46,646 bases of DNA, taken from contig JAJCYH010000017.1 in the NCBI GenBank assembly GCA_029262995.1, forward strand, positions 1 to 46,646, given 5' to 3'. The first letter of the stretch is position 1, and every line of letters begins with the position of its first letter. The notes beneath the pieces are model-generated. The model was given only the letters and a program-made list of their open reading frames with translations. It did not search any database and was not told the DNA's origin. The translations under genes were made by a program, and so were the position numbers. The stretch is from Saprospiraceae bacterium. GTDB lineage: Bacteria > Bacteroidota > Bacteroidia > Chitinophagales > Saprospiraceae. Positions 8,887-18,738 of this stretch are shown here, one piece after another.

Positions 8887-10070
8887 AGACCCCTCCGCTT
8901 TTGTTCTTTTAGAATGAGTTGTAATTCACGACTCATATCACCTGTAATAGATGAGTTTTCCTGTGCTCTTCTTATTAGATATGGTATAACTTCCTTAATT
9001 GGACCATATGGCACATATTTAGCAACATTAAAACCAGCAGCAGCAAGATTAAAGGTAATATTGTCACTCATACCCAATAATTGACAAAAATTTAAATGTG
9101 GGTTATTTTTTTCTATAGCGGCATCTTCTATTAAATTTGCTTGCAATAAATTGCTATTCATATTGTGTGATGCACAAACAGAAGCTATAGTTTTATAGTT
9201 TTTTACACAATATTTTATAGCATCATCATATGCTTTGTCGGTAGTCGCTTTATCTGTATTAATCACAGAAGGAATACCTTTTTCTTCTGCATAATTCCTT
9301 TCCTTCTCTAAATAAGCTCCACGAACCAATTTTGCGCCAAGCATATAATTACTACTGATAGCCTTTTCATGACTTGCTTTCAAATAATTTAATTTATCAT
9401 GCCTATAGAGCTGGAAGGTATTATACACAATGACTTCCGTTTTATTATACTCTTCCATCATCGCGCTTACTAAATTATCGATAGTTTCTTGCATCCAGCT
9501 TTCTTCCGCATCTATCATCACTCCAACTTTCAGTTCATAAGCGGTTTTGCATATTCGATCTAATCTTGAGATCATTTTTTGCCTTTGATATTCTTCCCCT
9601 TGATTTAAGGCTTGATCGGATTGCATCTTTATCAATAATGAATTTGGCGCAAGTCCAGTTATTTTAGTGCTTACCACTGGCACTGAATTATTGGATGCTG
9701 CTAGTTCAATAGCACTGACCGTTTCTGTCACAACTTCATCCATGTCAATTTCTGAAGTCTTGGACTCCGCTCCATAATCTAATATCGTCAAAGTATTATA
9801 TCTGAAAAGGAGATCTATAGTCTTTTGAGTATCCAATAGGTTTTCACCGCCGACAAATTGTTTAAAGATGGTAGATCGAAGAATACTCTTAACAAATGGA
9901 ATATTTAGCTTTAGAGAAAGAGGCGTAATTGCAGAACCAAAATTCACCAATCTTGAGTTGTTCATCATTGTAAACAGCCACTTTAAGTGTTTTAGTTCTT
10001 TGTCAGATTTATAGCTAAAAGCAATTTCCGTATTGTTAAAATTCAGTTCCGTCTGAGACTCTGGATCCAT
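8883..10070 (-). CDS. Proline dehydrogenase (monofunctional)
   Basis: 395 residues, the usual size for the single-domain FAD enzyme that oxidises proline to pyrroline-5-carboxylate. Visible family motifs are TILDYGAE (about 95-102), GVMIDAEESW (183-192), KLVRGAYLEKER (247-258), QLLGMSDN (330-337), YVPYGP (352-357) and YLIRRAQEN (364-372). The Arg pair of the last motif binds the proline carboxylate. There is no fused aldehyde dehydrogenase domain, so the next enzyme must be encoded elsewhere. It is the last gene of a minus-strand run, 20 bases after aroE. Confidence 0.92.
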   Translation of the reverse strand: MDPESQTELNFNNTEIAFSYKSDKELKHLKWLFTMMNNSRLVNFGSAITPLSLKLNIPFVKSILRSTIFKQFVGGENLLDTQKTIDLLFRYNTLTILDYGAESKTSEIDMDEVVTETVSAIELAASNNSVPVVSTKITGLAPNSLLIKMQSDQALNQGEEYQRQKMISRLDRICKTAYELKVGVMIDAEESWMQETIDNLVSAMMEEYNKTEVIVYNTFQLYRHDKLNYLKASHEKAISSNYMLGAKLVRGAYLEKERNYAEEKGIPSVINTDKATTDKAYDDAIKYCVKNYKTIASVCASHNMNSNLLQANLIEDAAIEKNNPHLNFCQLLGMSDNITFNLAAAGFNVAKYVPYGPIKEVIPYLIRRAQENSSITGDMSRELQLILKEQKRRGL

Positions 10071-10090
10071 TATGTATTTATTTAAAAATA

Positions 10091-10822
10091 TTATGCATTA
10101 TTCCATATCTCCCATGACCTTTCTGCCTGGTAGATCAGCATCTCAAGACCATTCTGAATTTGAGCAGAATGCTGTTGCGCCTGTTTCAAAAATAGTGTTT
10201 TTTCAGGATTATAGATGAGGTCAATAACCAAATGTTTTTCATTCATTAACTCATATGGAACGGATGGAGAATCTTCCACATTGGGAAACATGCCTAAAGG
10301 TGTTGTATTCACTATGATATCAGCCTGTTCCATTATAGATCGATCAAGATCTTCATAGCCAAGGAATTCTGAAGATCGAGAAACATACCTGTAGGAAATG
10401 TTTAATTTATTAAAAACAAAACTTACCGCTTTTGATGCACCGCCTGTTCCCAAAATCAATGCTTTCTTAGGATTCTTCCCATTTATAAATTTAAGAAGAC
10501 TTCTTTCGAAACCATATATATCTGTATTGTGACCGACTAGCCTACCATCATCAAATTCAATAGTGTTTACCGCTCCCACTGCCTTTGCCGATTCGTGCAA
10601 ATAATCGAGATAAGGGATGATGCTTGTTTTATAAGGGATGGTAACATTCAGACCTAAAATATCAAGCTTTTTCAATGCTTCAAAATCTGATACATCATTT
10701 ATTTCATATATAGAATAAGATGAATTAAGAATATTCTCCTTACGAAACTTATCTTGAAAATAGGTAGGTGAAAAACTATGATTGAGTTTCTTTCCTATAA
10801 GTCCATAATTTCTAATTGACAT
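10091..10822 (-). CDS. aroE: Shikimate dehydrogenase
   Basis: 243 residues, slightly short for the family. The N-terminal substrate domain shows GLIGKKLNHSFSP, NVTIPYKTSI (catalytic Lys) and GHNTDIYGF (catalytic Asp). The C-terminal NADP domain shows LILGTGGASKAV, NTTPLGMFP and the final NGLEMLIYQA helix. It reduces 3-dehydroshikimate with NADPH in the aromatic amino acid pathway, in the cytoplasm. Its ATG overlaps the stop of the upstream sugar transferase gene by one base, so the two are probably co-transcribed and translationally coupled. Confidence 0.95.
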   Translation of the reverse strand: MSIRNYGLIGKKLNHSFSPTYFQDKFRKENILNSSYSIYEINDVSDFEALKKLDILGLNVTIPYKTSIIPYLDYLHESAKAVGAVNTIEFDDGRLVGHNTDIYGFERSLLKFINGKNPKKALILGTGGASKAVSFVFNKLNISYRYVSRSSEFLGYEDLDRSIMEQADIIVNTTPLGMFPNVEDSPSVPYELMNEKHLVIDLIYNPEKTLFLKQAQQHSAQIQNGLEMLIYQAERSWEIWNNA

Positions 10823-12243
10823 TATTTTCCTTTTCCTTGAATTAGAATTAACACAGTATAAAATAATATTTTAAAATCTAAGCCCAGAGACATATTTTCA
10901 ATATATATGAGATCATATTTCATACGCTGTAACATTTGCTTCACATTAGAAGCATAGCCAAATTTAACTTGCCCTAATGATGTAATACCTGGCCTTACTT
11001 TAAGCAGGTGCTTGTATAATGGCTCTTCCTTTACTATTTGATCTATAAAATACTGCCTTTCTGGCCTAGGACCTACCAGAGACATATCCCCTCTTATAAC
11101 ATTATAAAACTGCGGCAATTCATCAAGTCTGAATTTCCTCATGATTCTTCCCCATTTTGTAATTCTTGGATCAGTATCGTGTGACAATTGTGGTCCATCC
11201 TTTTCAGCATTTAAATACATTGACCTGAATTTATAAATATCAAACGCCACATTATTTTTCCCTACCCTCTCTTGTTTAAAAAATAAAGGGCCATCAGATG
11301 ATCTCCATACTCTAAATGCAATAAAAATATACAGTGGCAAAAGTAAAATCAGCAACAGAATTGATACCGACATATCTATAGCCCTTTTGAATATACGCTC
11401 ATGCCTTGGCATTAACTCTTGGTCAACATCAATTAAAACTGCACCATAAACATGGTTCATCTTTACTATTCCAATCATAATATCATACATATCTGGAATA
11501 ATCCTGACAGAAATGCTGTCTTTAAACGTATAAAGTACATTGAGTAAATAGTTGATCTTTTTATGATCCGAACTTTCAATAGCAATAATGACTTCTTCTA
11601 TTTGATGGTTTTCAATAAGCTCCTCTAGAATATTTAGCTGTCCCAAATTAATTAAGTGCCGAGATAACATATTCGTACTATTCCCATTTGAGTCTAGAAA
11701 TCCAACGAAATGATGCCCTAATTGAGAAGGCTCCTTTTGAATATCTTCATATAAATTAACCGCATTTTCGTCTCCACCGATTATTAGTGTGTTATACTTT
11801 ATAATACCTTTTTTAACACGTGATTTCGCAAGTGTAAGGAATATCATCCGTGAAGAAACCGTCAATAGAAAGTGTAATAAGAAAAGTCTAACAAAAGGTT
11901 GCAAATATGATTGATACATCCATGATGTATCATCAAGCATTACTGTGAAAAAGATTACCAAACAACCTGCTAAAGAAAGAAGGAAGGTCCTTTTGAATAC
12001 AGCTAGTCTTGAAAATCTGTATATATCTCCTTTGTTTTCAAATAAAAAATACAGCAATAGCCAAGCGAGGGGAATCAAAAATAATCCAAATAGCAATTTA
12101 TCATCTCTTACAATATCCTCGAGGCGGATTGTTGGTTCCTCCATTTTTTTGCGAAAAGCAAAAAACAGAAACCAAGCGACAGCAGCCATTAGCCAATCCA
12201 GCGACCTATATATAAACCATTCTGATTTTCTTTTTTTCCGCAT
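10822..12243 (-). CDS. Exopolysaccharide biosynthesis polyprenyl-glycosylphosphotransferase (sugar transferase)
   Basis: 473 residues with the layout of WbaP/WcaJ-type priming enzymes: about four N-terminal membrane segments, a central Rossmann-like CoA-binding-type domain (NTLIIGGDENAVNLY), then a membrane segment (about 280-305) and the C-terminal bacterial sugar transferase domain. Catalytic-domain motifs are KQERVGKNN, YKFRSM, KFRLDELPQFYNVIRGDMS, LVGPRPER and RPGITSLGQV. It would move a sugar-1-phosphate to undecaprenyl phosphate to start a surface glycan or capsule. No other glycan genes lie nearby, so it is an orphan in this window. The sugar is unknown. Confidence 0.9.
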   Translation of the reverse strand: MRKKRKSEWFIYRSLDWLMAAVAWFLFFAFRKKMEEPTIRLEDIVRDDKLLFGLFLIPLAWLLLYFLFENKGDIYRFSRLAVFKRTFLLSLAGCLVIFFTVMLDDTSWMYQSYLQPFVRLFLLHFLLTVSSRMIFLTLAKSRVKKGIIKYNTLIIGGDENAVNLYEDIQKEPSQLGHHFVGFLDSNGNSTNMLSRHLINLGQLNILEELIENHQIEEVIIAIESSDHKKINYLLNVLYTFKDSISVRIIPDMYDIMIGIVKMNHVYGAVLIDVDQELMPRHERIFKRAIDMSVSILLLILLLPLYIFIAFRVWRSSDGPLFFKQERVGKNNVAFDIYKFRSMYLNAEKDGPQLSHDTDPRITKWGRIMRKFRLDELPQFYNVIRGDMSLVGPRPERQYFIDQIVKEEPLYKHLLKVRPGITSLGQVKFGYASNVKQMLQRMKYDLIYIENMSLGLDFKILFYTVLILIQGKGK

Positions 12244-12265
12244 TTAATGCTAAATCAGTATATTC

Positions 12266-13111
12266 TTAAAAATGTAGAACTCTCAAATTATCAATCCAGA
12301 TAGAACCAGTACTTGTATTAGAATTCAAAGACTTTAGAATAATCGTAAATTCTTCATTCAGATTATCGGTTAATAATTGCGTAAGCTCGATGTAAATCTT
12401 ATTCCATTCTTCTTGAACAGCAAGCTGAACCTTATAATTTGGCACCAATAATCCACTTGACTGTATTCCAAGGATTCCTACAGAAAAAGGAATTTCGTTT
12501 TTATAATCCATTTCAAGAAAAATAGATCCTGCAACTACATCCTGTCTTTCTATTTTTGAAAAAGTTGTTTTCTCAAAAAAAAGTTGATCCTGAGATAAAC
12601 TTATCTTACCACAAAAGTTGCCATAAGGTGTTTCCGCTGATCTTACAAAACTAATATCTGAATTTTGATCAAAATGAATAGAGAATTCGTTTGATGATTC
12701 AAAATTGGCCACTTGAATGACTTTAGTTTGATTGCTATAATTGAACACAGGGTTCAATGTCTTAACTTCTCCACCCATAAAAGGAAATTCATACCGGATT
12801 GCGTCATAGAAAGGATATTCTACAGGATTACTTGCTACACCATTGTTTCTCACCACACCAAATAATACAACATCTATATCTTCCTTGGTTTGAATTACAG
12901 GAATATCAGTTGGTAATGGATACACGCCAATTGAAAAACCATCAGCATAGACAGAAAGATCATTTATCTTGTGAGTATTCAAGCCTTGTCCAAGTGAAGT
13001 TTCTAAGGCCACCTCATCTACCTTAAAGTACATCGGGACATTATCTGTTGAATCAAATAAGGTACAAGAACCAATTCCAAACAAAAGCCCAATAATCATC
13101 AATACTCTCAT
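12266..13111 (-). CDS. Lipoprotein of unknown function
   Basis: 281 residues. The short signal ends in IGSC (Cys16), a lipobox. The rest is rich in beta-strand patterns with no membrane segment. The C-terminal part (STGSIWIDNLRVLHF) looks like the edge strand of a carbohydrate-binding jelly roll, but this is a weak resemblance. It lies 22 bases before the sugar transferase gene and 10 bases after the small membrane protein gene on the same strand, so it is likely in one transcript with them. I do not recognise the family. Confidence 0.7.
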   Translation of the reverse strand: MRVLMIIGLLFGIGSCTLFDSTDNVPMYFKVDEVALETSLGQGLNTHKINDLSVYADGFSIGVYPLPTDIPVIQTKEDIDVVLFGVVRNNGVASNPVEYPFYDAIRYEFPFMGGEVKTLNPVFNYSNQTKVIQVANFESSNEFSIHFDQNSDISFVRSAETPYGNFCGKISLSQDQLFFEKTTFSKIERQDVVAGSIFLEMDYKNEIPFSVGILGIQSSGLLVPNYKVQLAVQEEWNKIYIELTQLLTDNLNEEFTIILKSLNSNTSTGSIWIDNLRVLHF

Positions 13112-13121
13112 ATTCCTTTAC

Positions 13122-13409
13122 TTATAGATATTTTAACAATAAAAATATAATTACAATTAGCATAAATCCTCCGATTGTAAAAAAAATCATCTTATTAAGG
13201 AGAGTCTTATACTGCATTATTTCCACTTTATGCTTCGGATAATGCTTACTCACATAAGATTCTAATTCCTGATTATTTATGAACATTTTAGGATCTATAA
13301 ATATATTCTTGTTCTTTAATGCATTATACTTTTTGATGATCTTAACTCTAAAGATTACATTGATTACCAATAAGAAGAGAACAATAAATATGATTAAGTA
13401 ATTGTACAT
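13122..13409 (-). CDS. Small two-helix membrane protein, unknown
   Basis: 95 residues with a hydrophobic segment at each end (about 4-22 and 73-93). Between them is a charged, Lys-rich stretch of about 50 residues. It is the first gene of the minus-strand run leading to the sugar transferase and aroE, 10 bases ahead of the lipoprotein gene. No family was recognised. The clear membrane pattern and tight spacing make it a likely real gene. Confidence 0.6.
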   Translation of the reverse strand: MYNYLIIFIVLFLLVINVIFRVKIIKKYNALKNKNIFIDPKMFINNQELESYVSKHYPKHKVEIMQYKTLLNKMIFFTIGGFMLIVIIFLLLKYL

Positions 13410-13709
13410 AATAATTTTTCCAGGCCATAACTAAAATGATTGCGAATGTAGTCACATTTCTACCAAGCTAAATACTTTTCCCAAGCTATAATTCGCTGAA
13501 TCTCATCCTTTAAGACTAAGTAAAGCTCAATATTATTCTATTATATTTTTAAATTTTGCAAATGATATCAATATTTTCACCAAGTTGTCTTAATAAATGC
13601 TTTAAGGATTATTGGTAATACAAATAACAATCTCTATCAATTTATCCATAAGTTTATCTAAATAAAAAATAGGAATAAACTAAAAGGAATCCACTACAAC
13701 TGTTTAATT
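13410..13709. other. 300-bp divergent intergenic region
   Basis: AT-rich region between the divergent membrane-protein gene and the M14 peptidase gene, so it should hold both promoters. A near match to the Bacteroidota -7 element, TAAATTTTG, occurs close to 13550 but with one base too many in the spacer. No hairpin, tRNA or small ORF worth naming was seen. Confidence 0.4.
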
Positions 13710-16298
13710 ATGATTAATTTTTCTAGGGTTAAGACAATTGCACTATTGGCTATCGTTTTAATATCAAACCTTCTCTTTATTGAGCTTCAAGCTCAAAAGG
13801 CCTTAGAGTATTACCTGCCCGATATAACCTATTCCTCAGACATTTCAACACCTAAAGAGATATTAAACTATGAGATTGGTGAATGGCATATCTCTCATGA
13901 TCAACTGGTTGATTACCTAGAACATATTTGTAGTGAAAGTGCAAAATGTACTATTACTGAATATGCTAGAAGTCACGAAAACAGACCTCTTGTCTATTTG
14001 ACAATAAGCAGTAAGGACAATTTGAGGAATATAGATTCATTGAGGCTAGAACATAATAAACTAAGTGATCCAACCAATAAGGAAGATATTAATATAGCAA
14101 AACTTCCATTGGTATTGTATCAAGGCTATAGTATTCATGGCAATGAAAGCAGTGGAGGAAATGCTTCCGCACTTTTATGCTATTATCTACTGGCTGGAAA
14201 ATCAGCAAAGATTGATTCATTATTAAACAACACAATAATACTATTGGACCCATGTTATAATCCAGATGGTTTTAACAGATTCAGCAGCTGGGTAAATAGT
14301 CATAAAGCCTTTACCGCTAATCCGGACCCATCTAGTATTGAGTTAAATGAAGTCTGGCCGGGTGGTAGAACCAACCACTATTGGTTTGACTTAAACAGAG
14401 ATTGGTTATTTACAATCCATCCTTCAAGCAAGGGAAGAATACAAATTTTTCACGAGTGGAAACCTGATATCCTAACGGATCACCATGAAATGGGATCTCA
14501 TTCTACATTTTTTTTTCAACCAGGAGTACCAAGTCGAACCAACCCCAATACACCACAGCTCAATCAAGATCTAACAGAAGAAATAGGGAATTACCATGCC
14601 TCTTTTCTAGATTCTATAGGATCGCAATATTTCACAAAAGAACGCTATGATGATTATTATTATGGTAAAGGATCTACTTATCCAGATATTAATGGTTGTA
14701 TCGGAATTTTATTTGAACAAGCCAGCAGCCGAGGTCATATCAGAGAAACAAAAAATGGACTCTTAGATTTCCCATTTACGATCAGAAATCAATTGGTTAC
14801 TTCCTTATCTACACAAGAAGCTGCATTGGAATTACGTACTAAAATCTTGAAATACAAAAGAGAATTTTATAAAAACAGATATGATAAACAATCCGATAAT
14901 GCATTTTATATATTTAAATCTCAGGACAATTACATTTCTAATTTTTTTATTGAATTATTAAACAGGCATGATATAGATGTTTATTCTATTAAAAAGAGCA
15001 TGCATCTTGATGAGATAGAATATCCTGATGATATCTCCTTTGTTGTTCCAAAAAAACAAAAACAAAGCTCTTTGATCAAAACTATTTTTGAAAAAGTCAA
15101 CGAATTTCCGGATAGCATTTTTTACGATGTATCAGCATGGACTCTTCCTTTGGCTCTAAACCTAGACTACACAGAGGGAGAAGTAATACTTTCGAATTTA
15201 CTTAATAAAAAAATCAAAAACATAACCAACCATAAGCTTAACGTTAAATCAGATTTTTCTCAATGCCTCGCTGTTGCCATTGACTGGGGTGCATATAATT
15301 CACCTGCCCTCGTAAACAAACTATTAGAACAAGGTCTAAAATTAAAAGCTCTCTCAAGACCATCAGAATATGTAATCAATGGTGAAACTAAAGTGCTAAG
15401 CACAGGAACAGTTATAATGACAACGATTGCTAGTGATCCAGAAAGGAATAATAATATAGAAAGCCTATTCAAACTAGCCGAGTTATATAATATAGAGCTA
15501 TTTCCTATAGATAGTGGATATTCCAAGGAAGGCGCATCATTGGGTAGTAATAATTGGATAAGTATAAAAGCTGTAAACGCTGCTATGATTATTGGCGATG
15601 GTATAAATGCATACGATTCTGGATACACTTGGTATCAAATGGACCAGAGATTGGAAATACCTTTGAGTTTGATCGATCAAAAGAACTTACGTTCATCATC
15701 ATTAAAAAAATATAATGTACTGATTCTACCAGATGGGTCCTATACCCTGAATAGCCAGAAATCAAGTATAATAAAAGACTGGGTAAAAAGCGGTGGTACA
15801 TTAATAGCCATGAGAAGATCTATAGAATATGCTCGTCGTCAGGGTTGGTTAGAAGGTATTGAAGAAGTAAACGTCGAAAACACTGATGAGCTTAAAAAGA
15901 TCAGTTATTCAAATTACAAATCCTCGTCAGGGTCAAATGCTATGGGAGGTACTATAATAAATACAACTATAGACATCCATCACCCATTATTCTATGGCTA
16001 TCTGAAACAGGAACTACCTATGATGAAACAAGGAACACAGTTTTATGTAGTACCCAAGGAGAGTTCAACGCCCATGGTGTATTCTGAAAATGCTGTTTTA
16101 AGTGGCTATGCCTCGGAAATAAATAGAGTTAAAACGGCTGGGGCTGCTGGAGTCATCTGTTCTGCCTATGGAAATGGGACAATCATAGCTTGCGTCGACA
16201 ATCCTAATTTTAGAGGGATTTGGCTTGGAGGAAGTAAATTATTTGCTAATATGTTATTTATGTCTGATTTAATTGAAAGATCAACTTTGTTGAGATAA
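13710..16298 (+). CDS. Secreted M14-family zinc carboxypeptidase
   Basis: 862 residues with an N-terminal signal peptide ending near ELQAQ. The M14 catalytic domain covers about residues 55-380. Zinc ligands are His143 and Glu146 (SIHGNESSGG) and His258 (LTDHHEMGS). The substrate-binding DLNRDW motif is at 227-232 and the catalytic Glu is probably Glu336 in LFEQASSRG. The C-terminal 450 residues include a glutamine-amidotransferase-like fold segment (YNVLILPDGSY, then WVKSGGTLIAM), common in the large Bacteroidota members of this family. It should trim C-terminal residues from peptides outside the cell or in the periplasm. No T9SS sorting domain is seen. It is a single gene. Confidence 0.88.
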   Translation: MINFSRVKTIALLAIVLISNLLFIELQAQKALEYYLPDITYSSDISTPKEILNYEIGEWHISHDQLVDYLEHICSESAKCTITEYARSHENRPLVYLTISSKDNLRNIDSLRLEHNKLSDPTNKEDINIAKLPLVLYQGYSIHGNESSGGNASALLCYYLLAGKSAKIDSLLNNTIILLDPCYNPDGFNRFSSWVNSHKAFTANPDPSSIELNEVWPGGRTNHYWFDLNRDWLFTIHPSSKGRIQIFHEWKPDILTDHHEMGSHSTFFFQPGVPSRTNPNTPQLNQDLTEEIGNYHASFLDSIGSQYFTKERYDDYYYGKGSTYPDINGCIGILFEQASSRGHIRETKNGLLDFPFTIRNQLVTSLSTQEAALELRTKILKYKREFYKNRYDKQSDNAFYIFKSQDNYISNFFIELLNRHDIDVYSIKKSMHLDEIEYPDDISFVVPKKQKQSSLIKTIFEKVNEFPDSIFYDVSAWTLPLALNLDYTEGEVILSNLLNKKIKNITNHKLNVKSDFSQCLAVAIDWGAYNSPALVNKLLEQGLKLKALSRPSEYVINGETKVLSTGTVIMTTIASDPERNNNIESLFKLAELYNIELFPIDSGYSKEGASLGSNNWISIKAVNAAMIIGDGINAYDSGYTWYQMDQRLEIPLSLIDQKNLRSSSLKKYNVLILPDGSYTLNSQKSSIIKDWVKSGGTLIAMRRSIEYARRQGWLEGIEEVNVENTDELKKISYSNYKSSSGSNAMGGTIINTTIDIHHPLFYGYLKQELPMMKQGTQFYVVPKESSTPMVYSENAVLSGYASEINRVKTAGAAGVICSAYGNGTIIACVDNPNFRGIWLGGSKLFANMLFMSDLIERSTLLR

Positions 16299-16360
16299 GA
16301 ATTCATTGATTGAATTAAACATATTTCTTTCTTTTTAGCCTGTAAACACACGAATTTTTA

Positions 16361-16368
16361 TAGTTTTG
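16361..16368 (+). promoter_or_regulatory. Candidate -7 element for icd
   Basis: TAGTTTTG fits the Bacteroidota -7 consensus TAnnTTTG and lies 25 bases before the icd ATG, giving a short leader of about 20 bases. No good TTTG was found at the -33 position, so this is a half-supported call. Confidence 0.35.
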
Positions 16369-16393
16369 CCGTCCTTATAAACACATTACTATT

Positions 16394-17623
16394 ATGAGTG
16401 GAACAAAAATAACACTATCCAAAAGAGGACGATTAGTTGTCCCAAAAGATCCAATCATCCCATTTATTGAAGGAGATGGTATAGGACCTGATATCTGGGC
16501 TGCTGCAGTCAAAGTATTTGATGCGGCGGTTGAAAAAGCTTATGATTCTGAAAGAAAAGTCCATTGGAAAGAAATATATGCAGGCGAAAAAGCCAATTCA
16601 CGAACTCCAGGAGACTGGTTGCCAGAGGCATCGTCGGATTCGATCAAGGAACATTTAGTAGCCATTAAAGGACCTTTGACAACACCAGTAGGTGGTGGGA
16701 TAAGATCTTTGAATGTTGCTATTAGACAACGCTTAGATTTATATGCATGCGTAAGACCAGTTAAATGGTACAGAGGGGTTCCTTCTCCTGTAAAAAAGCC
16801 AGGTTTGGTTGACATGGTCATCTTCAGAGAAAACACAGAAGACATCTATGCTGGAATTGAATATTTGCACGGAACTGAAGAAAATGAAAGAGTAAAGTCT
16901 TTTCTTATCAATGAGATGGGAGCGACTCAAATTCGTTTTCCAGAAACATCTTCAATAGGTATAAAACCTGTTTCATTGGAAGGAACCGAAAGAATTGTCA
17001 GAGCTGCTATCAATCATGCCCTTCAAAATAAAAAATGTACTTCTGTTAGCCTAGTTCACAAAGGCAATATCATGAAGTATACTGAAGGAAAGTTTAAAGA
17101 ATGGGGCTATGCACTTGCGAAAAGAGAATTTGGAGCAAAGGATCTCGATGGAGGACCTTGGCAAGTCATTGAACACAAGGGAAGACAAATCATCATTAAA
17201 GATGTTATAGCTGATGCTTTCTTACAGCAAATCCTACTTAGACCAGCAGAATATGATGTCATTGCAACACTAAATCTAAATGGTGACTATATTTCAGATG
17301 CTTTAGCAGCTATTGTTGGTGGAATAGGAATTGCGCCTGGTGCTAATATTAATTACGATACAGGAGTTGCTGTTTTTGAAGCAACACATGGTACTGCTCC
17401 AAAATATGCAGGACTAGATAAAGTAAATCCAAGCTCTTTAATCCTGTCTGGTGTGATGATGTTTGAATATATGGGCTGGAAAAAAGTATCACAGATTATA
17501 GAAAGAGGATTGAAGGGTGCAATTAAAGCTAAGCGTGTAACCTACGATTTTGAAAGATTGATGAAAGGGGCAACTCTATTAAAATGCTCTGAATTTGGAG
17601 ATGAAATTATCAGAAATATGTAA
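16394..17623 (+). CDS. icd: NADP-dependent isocitrate dehydrogenase
   Basis: 409 residues, the size of the homodimeric bacterial enzyme. It converts isocitrate to 2-oxoglutarate and CO2 in the TCA cycle. Motifs are [11 protein letters not shown] near the start, [17 protein letters not shown] (substrate Ser), [26 protein letters not shown] (metal Asp residues) and [11 protein letters not shown]. The Lys-Tyr in the last motif matches the residues that select NADP in the E. coli enzyme. It is monocistronic, with its own candidate promoter and a strong terminator just downstream. Confidence 0.95.
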   Translation: MSGTKITLSKRGRLVVPKDPIIPFIEGDGIGPDIWAAAVKVFDAAVEKAYDSERKVHWKEIYAGEKANSRTPGDWLPEASSDSIKEHLVAIKGPLTTPVGGGIRSLNVAIRQRLDLYACVRPVKWYRGVPSPVKKPGLVDMVIFRENTEDIYAGIEYLHGTEENERVKSFLINEMGATQIRFPETSSIGIKPVSLEGTERIVRAAINHALQNKKCTSVSLVHKGNIMKYTEGKFKEWGYALAKREFGAKDLDGGPWQVIEHKGRQIIIKDVIADAFLQQILLRPAEYDVIATLNLNGDYISDALAAIVGGIGIAPGANINYDTGVAVFEATHGTAPKYAGLDKVNPSSLILSGVMMFEYMGWKKVSQIIERGLKGAIKAKRVTYDFERLMKGATLLKCSEFGDEIIRNM

Positions 17624-17643
17624 TTCATCTTATTGAATAAACA

Positions 17644-17677
17644 AAAAAGCCGGTGTTTTTTAGCACTGGCTTTTTTT
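17644..17677. terminator. Bidirectional rho-independent terminator between icd and the IscA-type gene
   Basis: A stem of AAAAAGCCGGTG against CACTGGCTTTTT (one G-T pair) with an 8-base loop, followed by T7 on the plus strand and by TTTTTTGTTT on the minus strand. It sits 20 bases after the icd stop and 20 bases after the stop of the convergent Fe-S gene, so it can serve both. Confidence 0.88.
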
Positions 17678-17696
17678 ATATGATTATTTGTTGTTA

Positions 17697-18047
17697 TCAA
17701 GCTGAAAAACTGGTTCCGCACCCACATGTATCTTTAGCATTAGGATTATTGAAAACAAATCCTCTATTGTTTAGTCCGTCTAACCAATCTACTTCCATCC
17801 CTAAAAGATATAGCCCATGAGACTTTTCCATATACACTTTTATCCCTTTGATTTCATACTCAACATCTTTCTCAGATTTTTCATCAAAACCTAAAACGTA
17901 TGAAAATCCTGAACATCCGCCACCCTTAACCCCGATCCGCAGTCCATATCCTTCAGGAACTTCCTTTTCAGAATACAATCTTTTCAGTTGTTTTACCGCA
18001 CCATCGGTGAGTTGTATTGGTGATTCAGTTGTTATAGTTTCTTGCAT
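17697..18047 (-). CDS. A-type iron-sulfur carrier (IscA/SufA/ErpA family)
   Basis: 116 residues, full length. The three conserved Cys are present: Cys45 in GGGCSGF, and Cys108 and Cys110 in the C-terminal CGCG. The family carries or inserts Fe-S clusters in the cytoplasm. No suf or isc genes are adjacent, so I cannot choose among the IscA, SufA and ErpA roles. A possible minus-strand -7 element, TATTTTTG, lies at 18073-18066, about 20 bases before the ATG. Confidence 0.9.
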   Translation of the reverse strand: MQETITTESPIQLTDGAVKQLKRLYSEKEVPEGYGLRIGVKGGGCSGFSYVLGFDEKSEKDVEYEIKGIKVYMEKSHGLYLLGMEVDWLDGLNNRGFVFNNPNAKDTCGCGTSFSA

Positions 18048-18184
18048 GCCTTAACTAAATTTTTACAAAAATAGAAATACTTAAATATTTCTCTGAATGT
18101 TTAGCTTAACGATATTAGAGTCAATAAAGTTTTTTAAATCTGACAAAAATATCCTTGTGATAACTAGACAAATCACAGAAAGAT

Positions 18185-18192
18185 TAAATTTG
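18185..18192 (+). promoter_or_regulatory. Candidate -7 element for the 18211 gene cluster
   Basis: TAAATTTG matches TAnnTTTG and lies 18 bases before the ATG at 18211. There is no TTTG at the proper distance upstream. It would drive the three-gene run 18211-20393. Confidence 0.3.
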
Positions 18193-18210
18193 AGCTGAAT
18201 AAATCTAAAC

Positions 18211-18738
18211 ATGGAAGCACTATTGGAAATTCTTAAGTATATCCTTCCGGCACTAATCGTTTTTGCCACCAGTTATTACATTTTAAAGAAATTAGTAGAT
18301 AATCAATATCATCTACAAGTTCTTGAATTTAAAAATAAATATTCAAAAGAAGCCATACCGCTCAAACTCCAGTCTTATGAAAGATTGATTCTCTTTTGTG
18401 ATCGTATTTCAATTCCTAACTTAATTATGAGGCTTAAGACCAAGGAGATGAAAAACATTGAGCTAAAAAATGTAATGATGATTTCTGTGCAAAAGGAATT
18501 TGAACACAATATCGCCCAACAACTCTATACAAGTACCAAATTATGGGAAATCATCAGTTTGGCAAAAACAGATGTTATGAGTTTTATCGAACTACATTCT
18601 AACAATATCGATCCAGATGCATTATCCATTGATCTGGCGAACAAATTATTAACTGAGCATCACAAATTAAAAAAGGATCCGATTGATCTTGCCATCCTAG
18701 CTATTCGTGAAGAAGCCAAAATCATCTTAAATGCTTAA
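18211..18738 (+). CDS. Membrane-anchored protein of unknown function
   Basis: 175 residues. One N-terminal membrane helix (about 7-27) is followed by a mostly helical, charged cytoplasmic part with conserved-looking patterns such as LKLQSYERLILFCDRI and EFEHNIAQQLY. I recall this as a family spread across Bacteroidota and known only as a DUF (perhaps DUF7935, unverified). Its last codons overlap the start of the next gene by eight bases, so it is in one operon with the split 5'-nucleotidase. No function can be assigned from sequence. Confidence 0.75.
   Translation: MEALLEILKYILPALIVFATSYYILKKLVDNQYHLQVLEFKNKYSKEAIPLKLQSYERLILFCDRISIPNLIMRLKTKEMKNIELKNVMMISVQKEFEHNIAQQLYTSTKLWEIISLAKTDVMSFIELHSNNIDPDALSIDLANKLLTEHHKLKKDPIDLAILAIREEAKIILNA

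Noticed and set aside
11945-12247. Plus-strand 100-codon frame opposite the sugar transferase
   Set aside because: It is the antisense of N-terminal membrane helices of a clearly real gene.
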